A stretch of 13,504 nt of DNA from Clarireedia homoeocarpa (GCA_001465935.1 LNKV01000134.1:41109-54612); one strand, 5' to 3'; positions 1-9,320 are shown, numbered from the stretch's first letter. Notes: generated from the letters alone by a model not told the origin. Numbers and translations: made by a program.

Positions 1-300
1 TTAACTTTATAATATCTTTAACTATTTATTTAAAGTATTTTAAATATTTATTATAAGTTTATATAAAAGATATTAAGTTTAATATATATTTAATTAACTA
101 TTTTTAAGTTATCTAAATATATTTTAAATACTTTTACTTAGTTATCTTACTATTATTTAATATCTACTTTATTTTAATATAAAATAATCACTTAATTTCT
201 TTTTCCGAAAACCTAGATATAACTAACTTTCTAAATATTATTATATAAGTTTTAGTATAATTTATAAATAAACTCGAAATAGTAAAGAAACTTTAAAAGT
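1..300. other. AT-saturated DNA, no gene seen
   Basis: Nearly pure A/T with scattered isolated C and G. CpA and TpG are almost absent. No frame, repeat or RNA structure is supported. Confidence 0.7.
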
Positions 301-690
301 AAACTAAATAGTTAATATTTCGATATAAAGATTAGTATATAAAAGACTTATATCTATTTAGAAGATTATAAATATCTAGAACTCTTAGATAACTATTTCG
401 AATATCAGAATCTTATATATATATTAAAGACTTATAAAATATAATATAAAATAGAATTATAAAATAATAAGAAGTTTATAAAATTACTTCGAGAATAAGT
501 TAAGAATAATTAGATAATCTAGAATAATATATAAGAGTAATAGTAGAAAGAATATTTAGAAAAGTACTAATTATATTAGTATAAGATATAAAAGTTATTT
601 TATTATAAAAAGACCTTTAAAGAATAATAAAAGAATTAGAATAACTAATCTAATCTAGATCTTGAAAGTAAATATAATAAGAACTAGATA
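301..690 (+). pseudogene. Coding-like degenerate frame, unidentified
   Basis: The frame at 301 (1 mod 3) reads KTYIYLEDYKYLELLDNYFEYQNLIYILKTYK, then KFIKLLRE and KEYLEKY, with TAA/TAG at sites where Gln would fit a charged, helical protein. Stops are about as dense as expected by chance, so support is mainly composition and RIP-compatible stop codons. I do not recognise a family; a coiled-coil part of an old transposon protein is one possibility. Confidence 0.3.
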
Positions 691-700
691 AAATAAATAG

Positions 701-784
701 ATTATTATTTTTATTATTATTATCTTTATTATTCTCTTTATTCTCTTTATCTTTATTACTTTCCTAATTATTATTCTCTTTATT
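701..784. repeat. Low-complexity att/ctt triplet tract
   Basis: Runs of att, then alternating ctttatt and ctcttta units. On the minus strand this reads as Asn/Lys/Glu/Asp-rich codons, as a RIP-altered acidic repeat would. It may be a decayed microsatellite or a low-complexity protein segment; no gene is tied to it. Confidence 0.6.
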
Positions 785-1144
785 AAAAAATTAATTTATA
801 AAATAATTCTCTAAACTATATATTTTAACTAATATTCTGAAAAACTTCTTTATATCTTTCAAATCTTAAAGACCCGATATTAAATTAATTATAGAAATAA
901 TAAAAGGAAATTTATTTTACTAGGACCTTTTAGCTTAGATAATATTAATAACTTCTTAGTAGTTAATATTAAAACTTTAGAAATAGAGTAATACTTCTTT
1001 ATTTAATAACTCTAATAATAACCCGACTTCCTAGTATTTATATAATTATAATAATACTCTTTATTAGGATTATACAAAGTACTCTGAATATAACTAAGAT
1101 AAGGAATATAATAGCGATTACTACGATTCTAGAAATTACAACGA
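785..1144. other. AT-rich DNA, nothing recognised
   Basis: No open frame, repeat or RNA is supported. Slightly more C and G survive around 920-1130 than at the window start, but I could not tie this to any protein. Confidence 0.5.
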
Positions 1145-2110
1145 TTTTAAATATATTTTCAAGAAGTTTTAATATCTTTATTAAACGATTTTAGTAGATT
1201 ATATAGAGAAGTAATTTAAGTATTAGTTAGAATAACAAGTTAGTTACCAGATAAACTGATTTAGTTAGTTTCTATATAAGTTTCTCTATAAAATATATAA
1301 AGATTAAATAAAAAAGTAATTATTCGACTTTTATATTATAGAATTTAAAATCGAACTAGAGAAGAAGCTAGATACTATATTAGATATATATTGAATATAG
1401 AATTATAAAGGGCTTATAAATTTAAGAAATATAAAATCGGATAATCTAGTTTATAATATCTATTAGAACTAGACTTAGTTTGTAAATCTAATAGTAAAAG
1501 TCTATAAATAAAAATAGTATATCTTATAAATATTTAAAGAAAACTAATAGGAATCTGTAATTAAATAAGATTATAAGCTCGAGGACACGGAATTTTATAA
1601 AAAGTATAAAATATAATAAGGTTGTATATTTAAATATTAACTAAAAACCTATAAGGATTAAATAAAGATAACGAATATTATAAACTTTAAGATAAAGTAA
1701 ATAATTATCTACTCTAATTAGTAAAGGGAGAATTATCTTCTTAAAAACTAGAAATTATTTCTAGTAAGAAAGATTAATAAAAAGGAGATAAATTTAAAAG
1801 ATCTCTATATAAAGTAATTAGAGAATATATAAGAGTATTACTTAAATAAAGATTAAGAGAAGCGATTTATATAGACTGAGTTTAAAAAAATAGAATTTAA
1901 AAATCAGTTATAAAAATAATTAGTAACTAGAAAGTAAAAAGATTAGAAAAGTAAAAAGAATTTAAAACTTATTAGTAATAAAAAATAAATAATATCTATA
2001 ATAATAGTATCAGTTTTAATCGAAGATATTTAATTCCTATAATTAGAAATAAAAAGATTAAAATTAAAAAGATCGAACTTACTACTTATTTAAATAGAAA
2101 GAGAAGATTA
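1145..2110 (+). pseudogene. Coding-like degenerate frame, unidentified
   Basis: In the frame 2 mod 3 the text includes YFQEVLISLLNDFSRLYREVI, RLNKKVIIRLLYYRI, NRTREEARYYIRYILNIEL, RAYKFKKYKIG, then near 1700-1860 LVKGELSS, FKRSLYKVIREYIRVLL and RLREAIYI. The stops are almost all TAA and TAG. No catalytic motif was found and stop density is not below chance over the whole span, so this is a candidate for a RIP-killed transposon or gene rather than a firm call. Confidence 0.3.
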
Positions 2111-2285
2111 TATATTATTATATTATTAATAAGCTTAATAAGTAGTTTATCGAGTATATAATTGATTAGCTAGAATTATTACTTTATAAATATAATTATA
2201 GCGAAGTTTATAACTAACTTGATAGAAATCGTTATATTTATCTTTACTATTACTTTATTTATCTAATAGAGTATAATTATATTTA
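2095..2285 (+). pseudogene. Short coding-like degenerate frame, unidentified
   Basis: In the frame 1 mod 3, residues KEKIIYYYIINKLNK, FIEYIID, LELLLYKYNYSEVYN and LDRNRYIYLYYYFIYLIEYNY appear with four stops in about 64 codons, fewer than the roughly 10 percent expected by chance in this base composition. It overlaps the end of the previous frame and is in a different register, so either a frameshift joins them or only one is real. Confidence 0.3.
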
Positions 2286-2875
2286 AATATAGTGAAAATT
2301 AAAAGGTAAAATAAAATAGAAAGTATAAGTTATAGAAAGAATAAATAGAAAGTATTATTATTACTATTAATATTACTATTATATAATATAAATAGAAGAA
2401 AGTGATTTAAATATATATATCTTGAAATAATTACTTTAAATCTTATTATTATAGAAATTCACTAACGATTATATCTAATTAAAGTAATAATAATAAAAAT
2501 AATTATTTAAAATAATCTGATCTAGTTAAAACAAATATTTATTAGATTAACTATATTTTAGTTAGTTGATACTAATTAAAATTTCGAAATACTCTATTAT
2601 TAAATAATTATTTAAGAGGATTACTAATTCTAGTAAATAATATATAATCTATTTAATACAAATTAATAGAATTATTTATTTATTTATTCTCTAAACTTAT
2701 ATAAAGATAAATTCTGATTATTAAATTAATAAAAAATTATATAACTAGAAATAATATAAAGGAAGTAAATACTATAACTATTTATATTTATTACTTAAAA
2801 TACTTTAAATAACAATTATAATATAACTTTAAATAAATAAACTATAAAGGTTAATTATAAATATATTTAATATTT
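2286..2875. other. AT-rich DNA, no gene supported
   Basis: No frame stands out here. It lies between two coding-like stretches in the same orientation and could be their more heavily mutated middle. Confidence 0.4.
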
Positions 2876-3177
2876 CATTTATTTAAAACTTTCTTTATTC
2901 TTTATAACTTAATACTAGAGCTAGAGGGTATATTATAGAAAGATCTATATAATATATATAATTATAAAATAGAACTAATTACCTAATCGAGTATATATAT
3001 AGTTAGTTTTTATAAACTGATTTTTAAAGCTATAGAGTTAAGACTTATAATCTATATTATAATATTACTAAAGATCGATAATCTTAGTATACTATTTAAA
3101 ACCTTTATTAATATATTATAACCTTTATCTATATTTCCTTTATAAATTATAGAATTAGATAGAACTACTCTCTTTAA

Positions 3178-3223
3178 CTTAAGATTCTCACTAATCTTTA
3201 TAAATAAGACTGAGAATCTTAAG
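3178..3223. repeat. 13-bp perfect inverted repeat (20-bp loop)
   Basis: The arm cttaagattctca (3178-3190) is the exact reverse complement of tgagaatcttaag (3211-3223), separated by 20 bases. It is richer in C and G than its surroundings and lies inside the coding-like frame just before the purine tract. It could form a hairpin, mark an element end or terminator, or be chance. Confidence 0.75.
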
Positions 3224-3234
3224 AAGAAGGGGGA
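3221..3234 (+). other. Purine tract resembling an LTR-element polypurine tract
   Basis: Fourteen purines, aagaagaaggggga, with a five-G run that is exceptional in this window. It coincides with the last codons of the preceding frame and is followed by ttaatt. If it primes a 3' LTR, that LTR would start near 3236 and its partner lies outside the window. Confidence 0.45.
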
Positions 3235-3238
3235 TTAA

Positions 3239-4027
3239 TTAATTATATTTTTATTTTTACTATTATATACTTAACTATTATTTAAACCGTGATATAATAT
3301 AATAGGAACGAATAAATATAAAGTAAAGTAAATACTAATTTACTAATTAAAACGAAGGTTATTAAAGTATTATATATAATAAAGAGGTTATAATATCGAT
3401 CTAGTTTAATATAAAATATCGGATTTTAAGATATCTCTAATATTATTTTAAAACTTTTATCGAGTTAATTTAAAAGTACTTAACTCTCTAATATTTCTCT
3501 CTAAATAACTTCGATTATAAGAATTCGAAAAAGATAATTATAATTATATTAAAAGAGACTATTTAATAATTATAATAAATAAAAAGCGATTTCTAAACTT
3601 TTTAATATTTAAAATATAATATTATTAAATTAAGAAACTACTATTATTACTTTTATATTTATTTATTATAAATTATTTAAATTATTTATAGTTATTTAAA
3701 AAGAAACCTTAAGAATATATAACTAAGACTTTAATAAAGTAATTAGAATATTCGAGAGCGAGTTTTTTTAAAAGAGAGAGGTGATATAATAATTCTAATT
3801 AAATTATTACGATATTATATAAGAATATAACTTTTATAGAAGTAAGTTAGATATCAAGTATATAAATATATATTAGTATATATATAATTAAATATATAAT
3901 CTCTTTTTATATATAAACTTTCAGATCTTTATAATCTTTTTAACTTTTTAATTATTAATTCTAAAGTTATTTAGTATCTTTATTAATAGTTTTATTATAT
4001 TATTAATAATTTAATTTATCTTTTTAA
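3239..4027. other. AT-rich DNA before the chromovirus, no gene seen
   Basis: Contains (TA)n-like stretches (3851-3900) and a purine-rich gagagagg patch at 3770-3782, but no coding frame. It may include LTR sequence of the element suspected to end at 3238. No second copy was found in the window. Confidence 0.5.
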
Positions 4028-4032
4028 CTATA
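4028..4032. repeat. Target-site duplication, left copy (ctata)
   Basis: Five bases, ctata, immediately precede the 5' LTR and recur exactly after the 3' LTR. A 5-bp duplication is the usual size for Ty3/gypsy integrases. In such AT-rich DNA a 5-bp match has some chance probability, but it falls exactly where independent LTR alignment puts the ends. Confidence 0.85.
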
Positions 4033-4054
4033 TATTATAACTCTAAATTATATA

Positions 4055-4230
4055 GATACCTGAGAACCTTAGGCAAGGACCTAACAGTCCTAGTACTCCT
4101 AGTATACTAGGACTACTAAGATAGCTAGAATAATAGAGAACGGATATTTAAAGACCTTAGGTAGGGACCTAACAGTCCTAGTACTTCTAGTATACTGGGA
4201 TTACTAGGATAGCTAAGACAATAGAGAACG
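4055..4230 (+). repeat. 88-bp tandem duplication in 5' LTR with palindromic cores
   Basis: Two 88-bp units, 4055-4142 and 4143-4230, lie head to tail upstream of the TATA-like box; both end in gagaacg. Unit 1 contains the perfect 16-bp palindrome tcctagtatactagga (4097-4112), and unit 2 has a version altered by transitions. Several tcctagta half-sites occur around it. Repeated palindromes in the U3 part of an LTR suggest enhancer or repressor binding sites, but no known factor site is recognised. Confidence 0.9.
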
Positions 4231-4236
4231 AAGGTC

Positions 4237-4244
4237 TATATAAG
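4237..4244 (+). promoter_or_regulatory. TATA-like box of the 5' LTR promoter
   Basis: The octamer tatataag lies just after the 88-bp repeats, at LTR position 205. It is matched by tatataaa at 10603-10610. The region after it (4260-4300, with ctcaactcaatt) is conserved between LTRs and may hold the transcript start. In DNA this AT-rich a TATA match alone means little; position and conservation in both LTRs are the support. Confidence 0.45.
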
Positions 4245-4485
4245 TAAATAGTTTTCCTATAGTATATAGAGCTTTGTACTCAACTCAATTAATTAATTTC
4301 AATTACTACTTATTACTTACTATTATATCTATCGATTCCTTGTATAATCGCTAATATTAAATCTACAATAATACTTTCTATCTCCGACTGATAGTATTTA
4401 GTTCTCTAACTACTTCTATATAACTTAGAAGAACAAGTATTTGTAATATTTTAAATACTATTATTATTTTATATACTAAATCAAT

Positions 4486-5460
4486 ATAGCTTATAACGAC
4501 GTTACTATAGCTAGATCTCTAGTCTAGCTAGTAGTAGTACTTACTATTAATCTAGTCAATACTCTTACACTCTAAAATAACTATAATAGCAATATCGATA
4601 TAAACTAAAAGAATATAGATAGTAATAATAACAACGAGCTAAGGGAGCTAAGACTCTAAGAAACTCTAAAAGTTATATTACTAGATAAGTATAATAGTAA
4701 TAGAAAAGAGCTAGATACTTTTCTTTTATAATTAGAAATATACTTTAGGTTTAATATTAATAAATTCACTATCCAAGATACTAGAAGTCTCTAAACTGTT
4801 TTTTACTTTAAAAGCGAAGTATTTAAATAGATTGAACTATTCTTATCCGATTACTTCGAGAATAGTCTAGACTCTAGTATAATAATATTAACTACTATAA
4901 TTATTTTTAGAAGTTTCGAAGGATTTTATAGAGAAATATAATAGGTATTTAAGAATATTAATATTATATAAACTATTAAAAGAAAGCTACTTGCTTTTTA
5001 ATAAACAGAGTTAGTAATCAACTATACTATAGAATTTCGAAAGTACAGAAACTAAACTAATTAGAATATTATAGTACTTCTAAGCTATTATATACTAGGT
5101 TTATAAAATAGTATCAAACTCGAGTTTATATATAAAGACCTTATTGATAATATAAACAACTTAATCGAAGAAACTATCTAAATCGATAATCGCGAATACA
5201 AATTCTAGTGAGAATTATATTTTACTAGTAATCAGTAACTCCGCTTTTATCGATTAAACGAGAAGTACTTAAGAAACCTAGAAAGACAGAATTATAAAGA
5301 AGAAACTTATAGTAACTTTATAGAATTAGATATTATAAACTTATAAAACAACTTTTCTATAAAAGAAAAAAACTATTAATAAGAAAAGAAACTTTACTTT
5401 AAATATAGATTCCCAGAATATTAAATAAGAAATTATTGAAAGAAGTTATAAGAACAAAAA
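4486..5460 (+). pseudogene. gag: Degenerate Gag with CCHC zinc knuckle
   Basis: Gag forms the virus-like particle and binds element RNA. In the frame starting at 4486 the translation from 4681 follows a fungal Ty3-type Gag: LDTFLL, then EIYFRFN, an SEVFK.IELFLSDYFENS stretch, RSFEGFYREI, TIEFRKY, then IKLEFIYKD, DNINNLIEE and IDNREY near 5200. A knuckle lies at 5395-5436 with exact C-x2-C-x4-H-x4-C spacing, but all four ligands are Tyr codons (TAC/TAT), as G-to-A or C-to-T would produce from Cys and His. No ATG remains; ATA at 4486, followed by GCT, is a plausible former start. Stops are mostly TAA or TAG. The frame continues without a shift into pol. Confidence 0.85.
5395..5436 (+). other. 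Ruined CCHC zinc knuckle of Gag
   Basis: The codons at 5395, 5404, 5419 and 5434 are all Tyr, at positions 0, 3, 8 and 13 of the classical retroviral-type knuckle. Each is one transition away from Cys (TGT/TGC) or His (CAT). The flanks (K-L before, F-P-E between) match a knuckle context. Nucleic-acid binding by this segment would be abolished. Confidence 0.8.
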
Positions 5461-6230
5461 CTAAAAGAGAATAACTAGAAAAGAAGGAAGTAGTTTAAAA
5501 CTATAGTAAGTAAAGATAATTACTAGAACAAGAATATATCTAAATATCAATTAAGTATAATAACTAAATAAAACAAATCGGATTATATAATATTATTATA
5601 GATAGTCTATTATAATAATAACTATTTGATATACTAGTTAGACAAGAATAATACAAGATAGTATTTTAAGAAATTAAAAAGAAATTACTAATTAAACAAA
5701 GCGCTCGACTTATTATAAATAGATAAGAAATAGACTATTAAAGAAAATAATATTTAAGAAATCAGAGTCTGAACTTACTTAAATCGACCAGTTAAATATT
5801 ACGATTATATAGAAACTTCCGAATCTAGAGTAAACAAGATTTATAAGTTTGTATATAAGAATAATAAATATTTTAAATAGAAATAGTTTGAAATAAATAA
5901 GATCTATTAGAAATTTTCTAGAAACGATTTCGAGGATATCGAACTCTAAGTTAAGCAATACTAGATAATATTTCGCTATTTGCGAATAATATAATTATAG
6001 AAACAGATCGGAAACAAAGGAAATATTTATATAGAATAACTAGTATACGAATTCTTAATAGAAGACTAAGTATACTATACTAAATCGGTTAGTAAAGAAG
6101 TTAGACTCTAGTAGAATATACTTACTATAAAGCCTTATTACGAAATACTTTATAATAACTAGAAATAACTTGTAGTAGAGTTAAAGAAGCTAGTTAAAGA
6201 GTTAAAAGCTATTTTAAAGTTAGAATAGAT
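5461..6230 (+). pseudogene. Degenerate Gag-protease spacer of the polyprotein
   Basis: This continues the gag frame (positions 1 mod 3) with many TAG and TAA codons. At 5581-5680 it reads DYIILL.IVYYNNNYLIY..., which I recall as a ruined form of a segment often seen between Gag and protease in fungal Ty3 elements (an S-W-T-A-C-Y-D-D type motif). That recognition is from memory only. Further on, lysine, serine and asparagine dominate. No enzyme domain is seen here. Confidence 0.6.
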
Positions 6231-6540
6231 TTTTTACAAAGTATATATAAATAAGTATATACTTCGAATTATAATAGATTTAGAAGTAATAGAAAATTTT
6301 ATAATACTAGAAACTATAATATCAGTAAACCTATAAATTCTTAGAAAATCAGTTTTATATAAGCTTACCTTTACTAATAAGTAATTAGTTAAAAGAGATA
6401 GAATAATTTACTATAAAACGAAAGAATTTATAATATAGCTAAGTTAGTATTCTAAGTAAATAAGAATAGATTTAATACTACTAAGTAGATATTAGATAAT
6501 TCTAAGAATACTATAGTTAAAAAGCTATAATCTGTATATC
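6231..6540 (+). pseudogene. Degenerate retropepsin-like aspartic protease
   Basis: The protease would cut the polyprotein during particle maturation. In the continuing frame the stretch from 6256 reads LRIIIDLEVIENFI. The codons at 6277-6288 (GAT TTA GAA GTA) are what RIP would make of an Asp-Ser-Gly-Ala active site, with Asp kept and Ser, Gly and Ala changed. The following residues (ILETIISVNL and later YKLTF and VKRDRIIY) fit the rest of a Ty3 protease. One active-site motif per monomer is normal because the enzyme acts as a dimer. Confidence 0.65.
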
Positions 6541-6690
6541 AACTAAATTATAAGAACCTTGAAGTTAGATAAGTATAAGTATAAAATAAAATTTATATAG
6601 AGTTTTATAGAACCGATATACTAATATAAAATATAGTAGAAAAAACTATAAAAGCTAAAAGCGAATAGTATCTCGGATATAAAATACCTA

Positions 6691-7640
6691 ATCTAGGATC
6701 TACTATTAAAGTATATACTAATAATATATAAGAAATATACTAATATTTTTAAAAAAAAAGCTAACGAAGATACTTTACCGAAATACTAGTTTTAGGATTA
6801 TAAGATAAAATTGGAAAATAGAAAGAAACTACTATTTTTACTAATTATATTATTATCGAAGAAGAAACTTAAATTACTTCGCGAATATCTTAATAAAAAT
6901 TTAGTAAAAGAATTTATCAGGGAATCCTTATTACTTATAAGAGTGCTAATCTTCTTTATACTAAAAAAAGGAGATAAGAAGAGTAGACTAGTTATAAACT
7001 ACTAAAAGCTTAATACAATTACTATTAAAGATCGATACTTATTACTATTAGCTAGTAAGTTACAAGATCGAATAGGGAAAGCTAAATATTTCACTAAGTT
7101 AGACTAATATATTAGATTTAATTTAATTCGTATTAAGGAAGAGGAGTAGACTAGTTATAGACTACTAAAAGCTTAATATAATTACTATTAAAGATCGATA
7201 CTTATTGCTATTAGCTAGTAAACTACAAGATCGAATAGGGAAAGCTAAATATTTCACTAAGTTAGACTAATATATTAGATTTAATTTAATTCGTATTAAG
7301 AAAGAGAATAAATAGAAAATAGTATTTTATATATAATATAGATATTACAAGTACTAAGTTATACTATTCGAGTTAACTAATATACTAGTAATATATATAT
7401 AACTAATTAATAACCTACTTAAGAAATACCTTAACTAATACTATATTATATATCTCGATAATATCTTGATCTTTATTAAAACCCTTGAAGAATATATCAA
7501 GATAGTATAGAAAATATTATAGATTTTATAGAATATAAGTATCTTATTAAAACTCTCGAAATACGAATTCTATATTATAGAAACTAAGTTCCTTAGATAT
7601 ATTATTAGTATAATAGAACTTAAGATAAGTCTAAATAAAA
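6691..7640 (+). pseudogene. pol: Degenerate Ty3-type reverse transcriptase
   Basis: The RT copies element RNA into DNA. The approach reads EDTLPKY, DYKIKLENRKK, LSKKKLKLLREYL and VKEFI, then KKGDKKSRLVINY.KLN, YLLLLASKLQDRIGKAKYF and KLD (motif A), PFELTNIP, and IYLDNILIF at 7448-7474. The catalytic YLDD is YLDN because its second Asp codon is AAT (7460-7462). The motif A Asp is intact. An internal 163-bp tandem duplication (about 6981-7306) repeats motif A and moves the downstream frame by one. Codons 6811-7005 are the longest piece still open and are not a separate gene. After YLDN the frame continues as KFLRYIIS, SLNKIKEVLK and FTNF.KQFIKDYSK. Confidence 0.93.
6981..7306 (+). repeat. 163-bp tandem duplication within RT
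   Basis: Copy 1 (6981-7143) and copy 2 (7144-7306) start with gagtagactagttata and run through attcgtattaag. They differ at about six sites (for example 6997/7160, 7016/7179, 7044/7207, 7059/7222, 7060/7223 and 7138/7301), all transitions. The period 163 is 54 codons plus one base. Copy 1 is in frame with upstream gag-pol and copy 2 with downstream pol. The short aagag-like match at the junctions fits slippage or unequal exchange. Confidence 0.95.
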
Positions 7641-7859
7641 TAAAAGAAGTTCTAAAGTAGAGACAACCTATTAAGATTAAAGAAATATAATTCTTTCTAA
7701 GATTTACAAACTTCTAAAAACAATTTATTAAAGATTATTCGAAAATTACAATATTACTTATAAAGTTAACTAAGAAGGATATTGAGTATAAATAGAATAA
7801 TATAGTATAGAAAGTATTTAAAGCTCTTAAACACGCTTTTATATAAATACTAGTTTTTA

Positions 7860-8240
7860 TTACCTTCGATCTCGAATAACTAATTACTATTAAAACAGAT
7901 ATATCAGATTATATATTAAGTATAGTTCTTAGCTAACCGAGTAAGAACAGGAAGTTATAATTAGTAGTATACTACTCGAGAAAGCTATAACTAGCTAAGC
8001 TAAATTATAAGATTTATAATAAAAAACTACTTATAATAATAGATACTTTTAGAGAATAGAAAGTTTATTTTAAAAGATCTAAATATATAGTCTAAGTTTA
8101 TTTAGATTATAAGAATTTAGTATACTTTATAATAACTAAAGTCCTAAATCGACAATAGATATAATAGATAGAAATATTAGTTATATATAACTTTAAAATC
8201 TTATATATTAAAGGAAAAAAGAACGTTAGAGTTAATACTC
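7860..8240 (+). pseudogene. Degenerate RNase H domain
   Basis: RNase H removes RNA from the RNA:DNA hybrid. The frame reads TDISDYILSIVL, VVYYSRKL, LNYKIYNKKLL, then DTFRE.KVYF, VYLDYKNLVYFI and ILYIKGKKNVRVNTLNRKSEYLE. This is the standard Ty3 RNase H succession. The first catalytic Asp (7898-7900) and the Asp at 8105-8107 are kept; the Glu expected at 8024-8026 is AAA (Lys), one transition from GAA. Stops are few here. An open minus-strand frame at 8107-8325 is its antisense shadow. Confidence 0.9.
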
Positions 8241-8469
8241 TAAATAGGAAATCTGAATATTTAGAAAATAAAATATATAAATTATATATAATATTCTGAT
8301 AAGAAAAGGATTTACTAGTATTCAACTTTCTATAGCTAGTTATAATAACGATACTTCGTGATAACTACCTAGAAAAAGAAGTATAAAAATACTATAAAAA
8401 TAATTCTATTATAAAAAGAATATTAAAGAAACTAAGTAAAAGATTTATAATAATAAATAATATTATATA

Positions 8470-9320
8470 CTTTTACAGAAAGATATATATATCTTCAAAC
8501 TTAACTAAGAAGTTTATTTAGAAATAATATAAGCTACTAGTTTATAGATATCAAGGAATTACGAAAATATTTATAAGAATAAAAATAAATAGTTATTTTC
8601 TATAAATAAGAAGAATAGTTAAGAAAGTTATAAGAAATTATAATATCTATATATAAAATAAAACCTTGTAGTATACTCTATATAGCTAGCTTAAAACCCC
8701 GGATATATTTACTTAGCTATAGAAGTCTATTATATAGAACTTTATAATCAAACTCCTATCTTTAAAAAACCTAATTATAAAAATAGTATATAATTCTATT
8801 CTAGTAATTATAGACTGATTAACTAAATTTAGATATATAATTTTATATAAAGAAAGTAGTATAGTCGAAGACCTAACTTATATATTTCTAAGAATAGTAG
8901 TTAGTATATATAGAGTACTAGATAAGATTATCTCGAATTAAGATAAACTATTTACTTCGAAATTCTAGTAAATATTTATTGTATTACTAGAAATCAAGAG
9001 AAAACTTTCTATAATATTTTACTTATAAATAGACAGTGAGATAGAATAATTGAACTAAACTATAAAATAATACTTATAATATTATATCAACTATCAGTAA
9101 GATAACTAAGTAGAACTATTACTACTTATATAATTTGTATATAATATTATAAAAATAATAACGATAAGTATATCGCTGATATATATTAATTTCAGATTCG
9201 AACTAAAAGTATATAATATACAATTACTAGATATAGCTAAGTCAGATACTAGAATATCGAAAGTAGAAGACTTTAAGAATCTGTATAAATAATTATTATT
9301 TAATATTAAATTTATTATAG
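8470..9320 (+). pseudogene. Degenerate Ty3-type integrase (zinc and DDE core)
   Basis: The integrase inserts the cDNA and makes the 5-bp target duplication. The zinc-binding part shows YRYQGITK at 8551-8574 and a ruined C-x2-C at 8639-8650 (both Tyr codons). The core reads NFIIKL, VIID.LTKF, ESSIVEDLTYIFLR, then DKIIS, DKLFTSKF and EIE.LN, followed by NYQ.DN.VELL. The first catalytic Asp is AAC (8738-8740), the second AAT (8936-8938), while Glu is GAA (9044-9046). The last two are 36 codons apart, the exact D-x35-E spacing. Both Asp-to-Asn changes are single G-to-A transitions and destroy catalysis. Confidence 0.92.

Larger units (their letters stand above)
2876..3238 (+). pseudogene. Degenerate C-terminal coding frame ending at a purine tract
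   Basis: Reading from 2876 to the TAA at 3236-3238 gives about 120 codons with only four internal stops, well below chance for this composition. The text includes LYNLILELEGIL, KDLYNIYNYKIELIT, SSIYIVSFYKLIFKAIELRLIIY, LKIDNLSILFKTFINIL, IIELDRTTLFNLRFSLIFINKTENLKKKGD and then the stop. No family is recognised. The end overlaps a 14-base purine run, a layout seen where pol of an LTR element meets its polypurine tract. The likely reading is the 3' end of an older transposon protein. Confidence 0.5.
4033..4448 (+). repeat. 5' LTR (416 bp)
   Basis: This aligns base for base, without gaps, to 10399-10814. The left end begins tattataact and the right end stops at gtaata. The boundaries are set by LTR identity plus the 5-bp target duplication outside the pair. 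It holds an 88-bp tandem duplication (4055-4230), a TATA-like box (4237-4244) and a probable R/U5 portion downstream. Differences from the 3' LTR are all C/T or A/G. The 5' copy is more degraded near its right end (about 4382-4432) than the 3' copy. Confidence 0.95.

Noticed and set aside
1145..2110. Starship-type tyrosine recombinase (DUF3435) or other cargo-mobilising gene
   Set aside because: A few strings looked similar in rhythm, but no catalytic Arg/Tyr signature could be placed, so the resemblance is not usable.
3851..3900. Replication origin or centromere-like AT repeat
   Set aside because: TA-rich stretches are everywhere in the window as a by-product of base composition; nothing specific distinguishes this one.
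4055..4230. CRISPR-like array because of repeats with palindromes
   Set aside because: Only two contiguous 88-bp units without spacers, placed in an LTR promoter region and present in both LTRs.
4449..4465. Primer-binding site, either tRNA-type or self-priming (taaatactat pairs with atagtattta near 4392-4401)
   Set aside because: Too A/T-saturated to match any tRNA end, and the 10-bp pairing is to the middle of the LTR, not the likely transcript start. Chance matches of this length are expected here.
6811..7005. 64-codon open frame starting with ATG as a small gene
   Set aside because: It is in frame with and part of the Ty3 reverse transcriptase (LREYL, VKEFI, RLVINY). The ATG is an internal accident, and the stop is a mutated RT codon.
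8107..8325. 72-codon minus-strand open frame as a membrane protein gene
   Set aside because: The + strand here encodes clear RNase H text (NLVYFI, ILYIKGKK). The hydrophobic minus-strand translation is the shadow of AT-rich sense codons.
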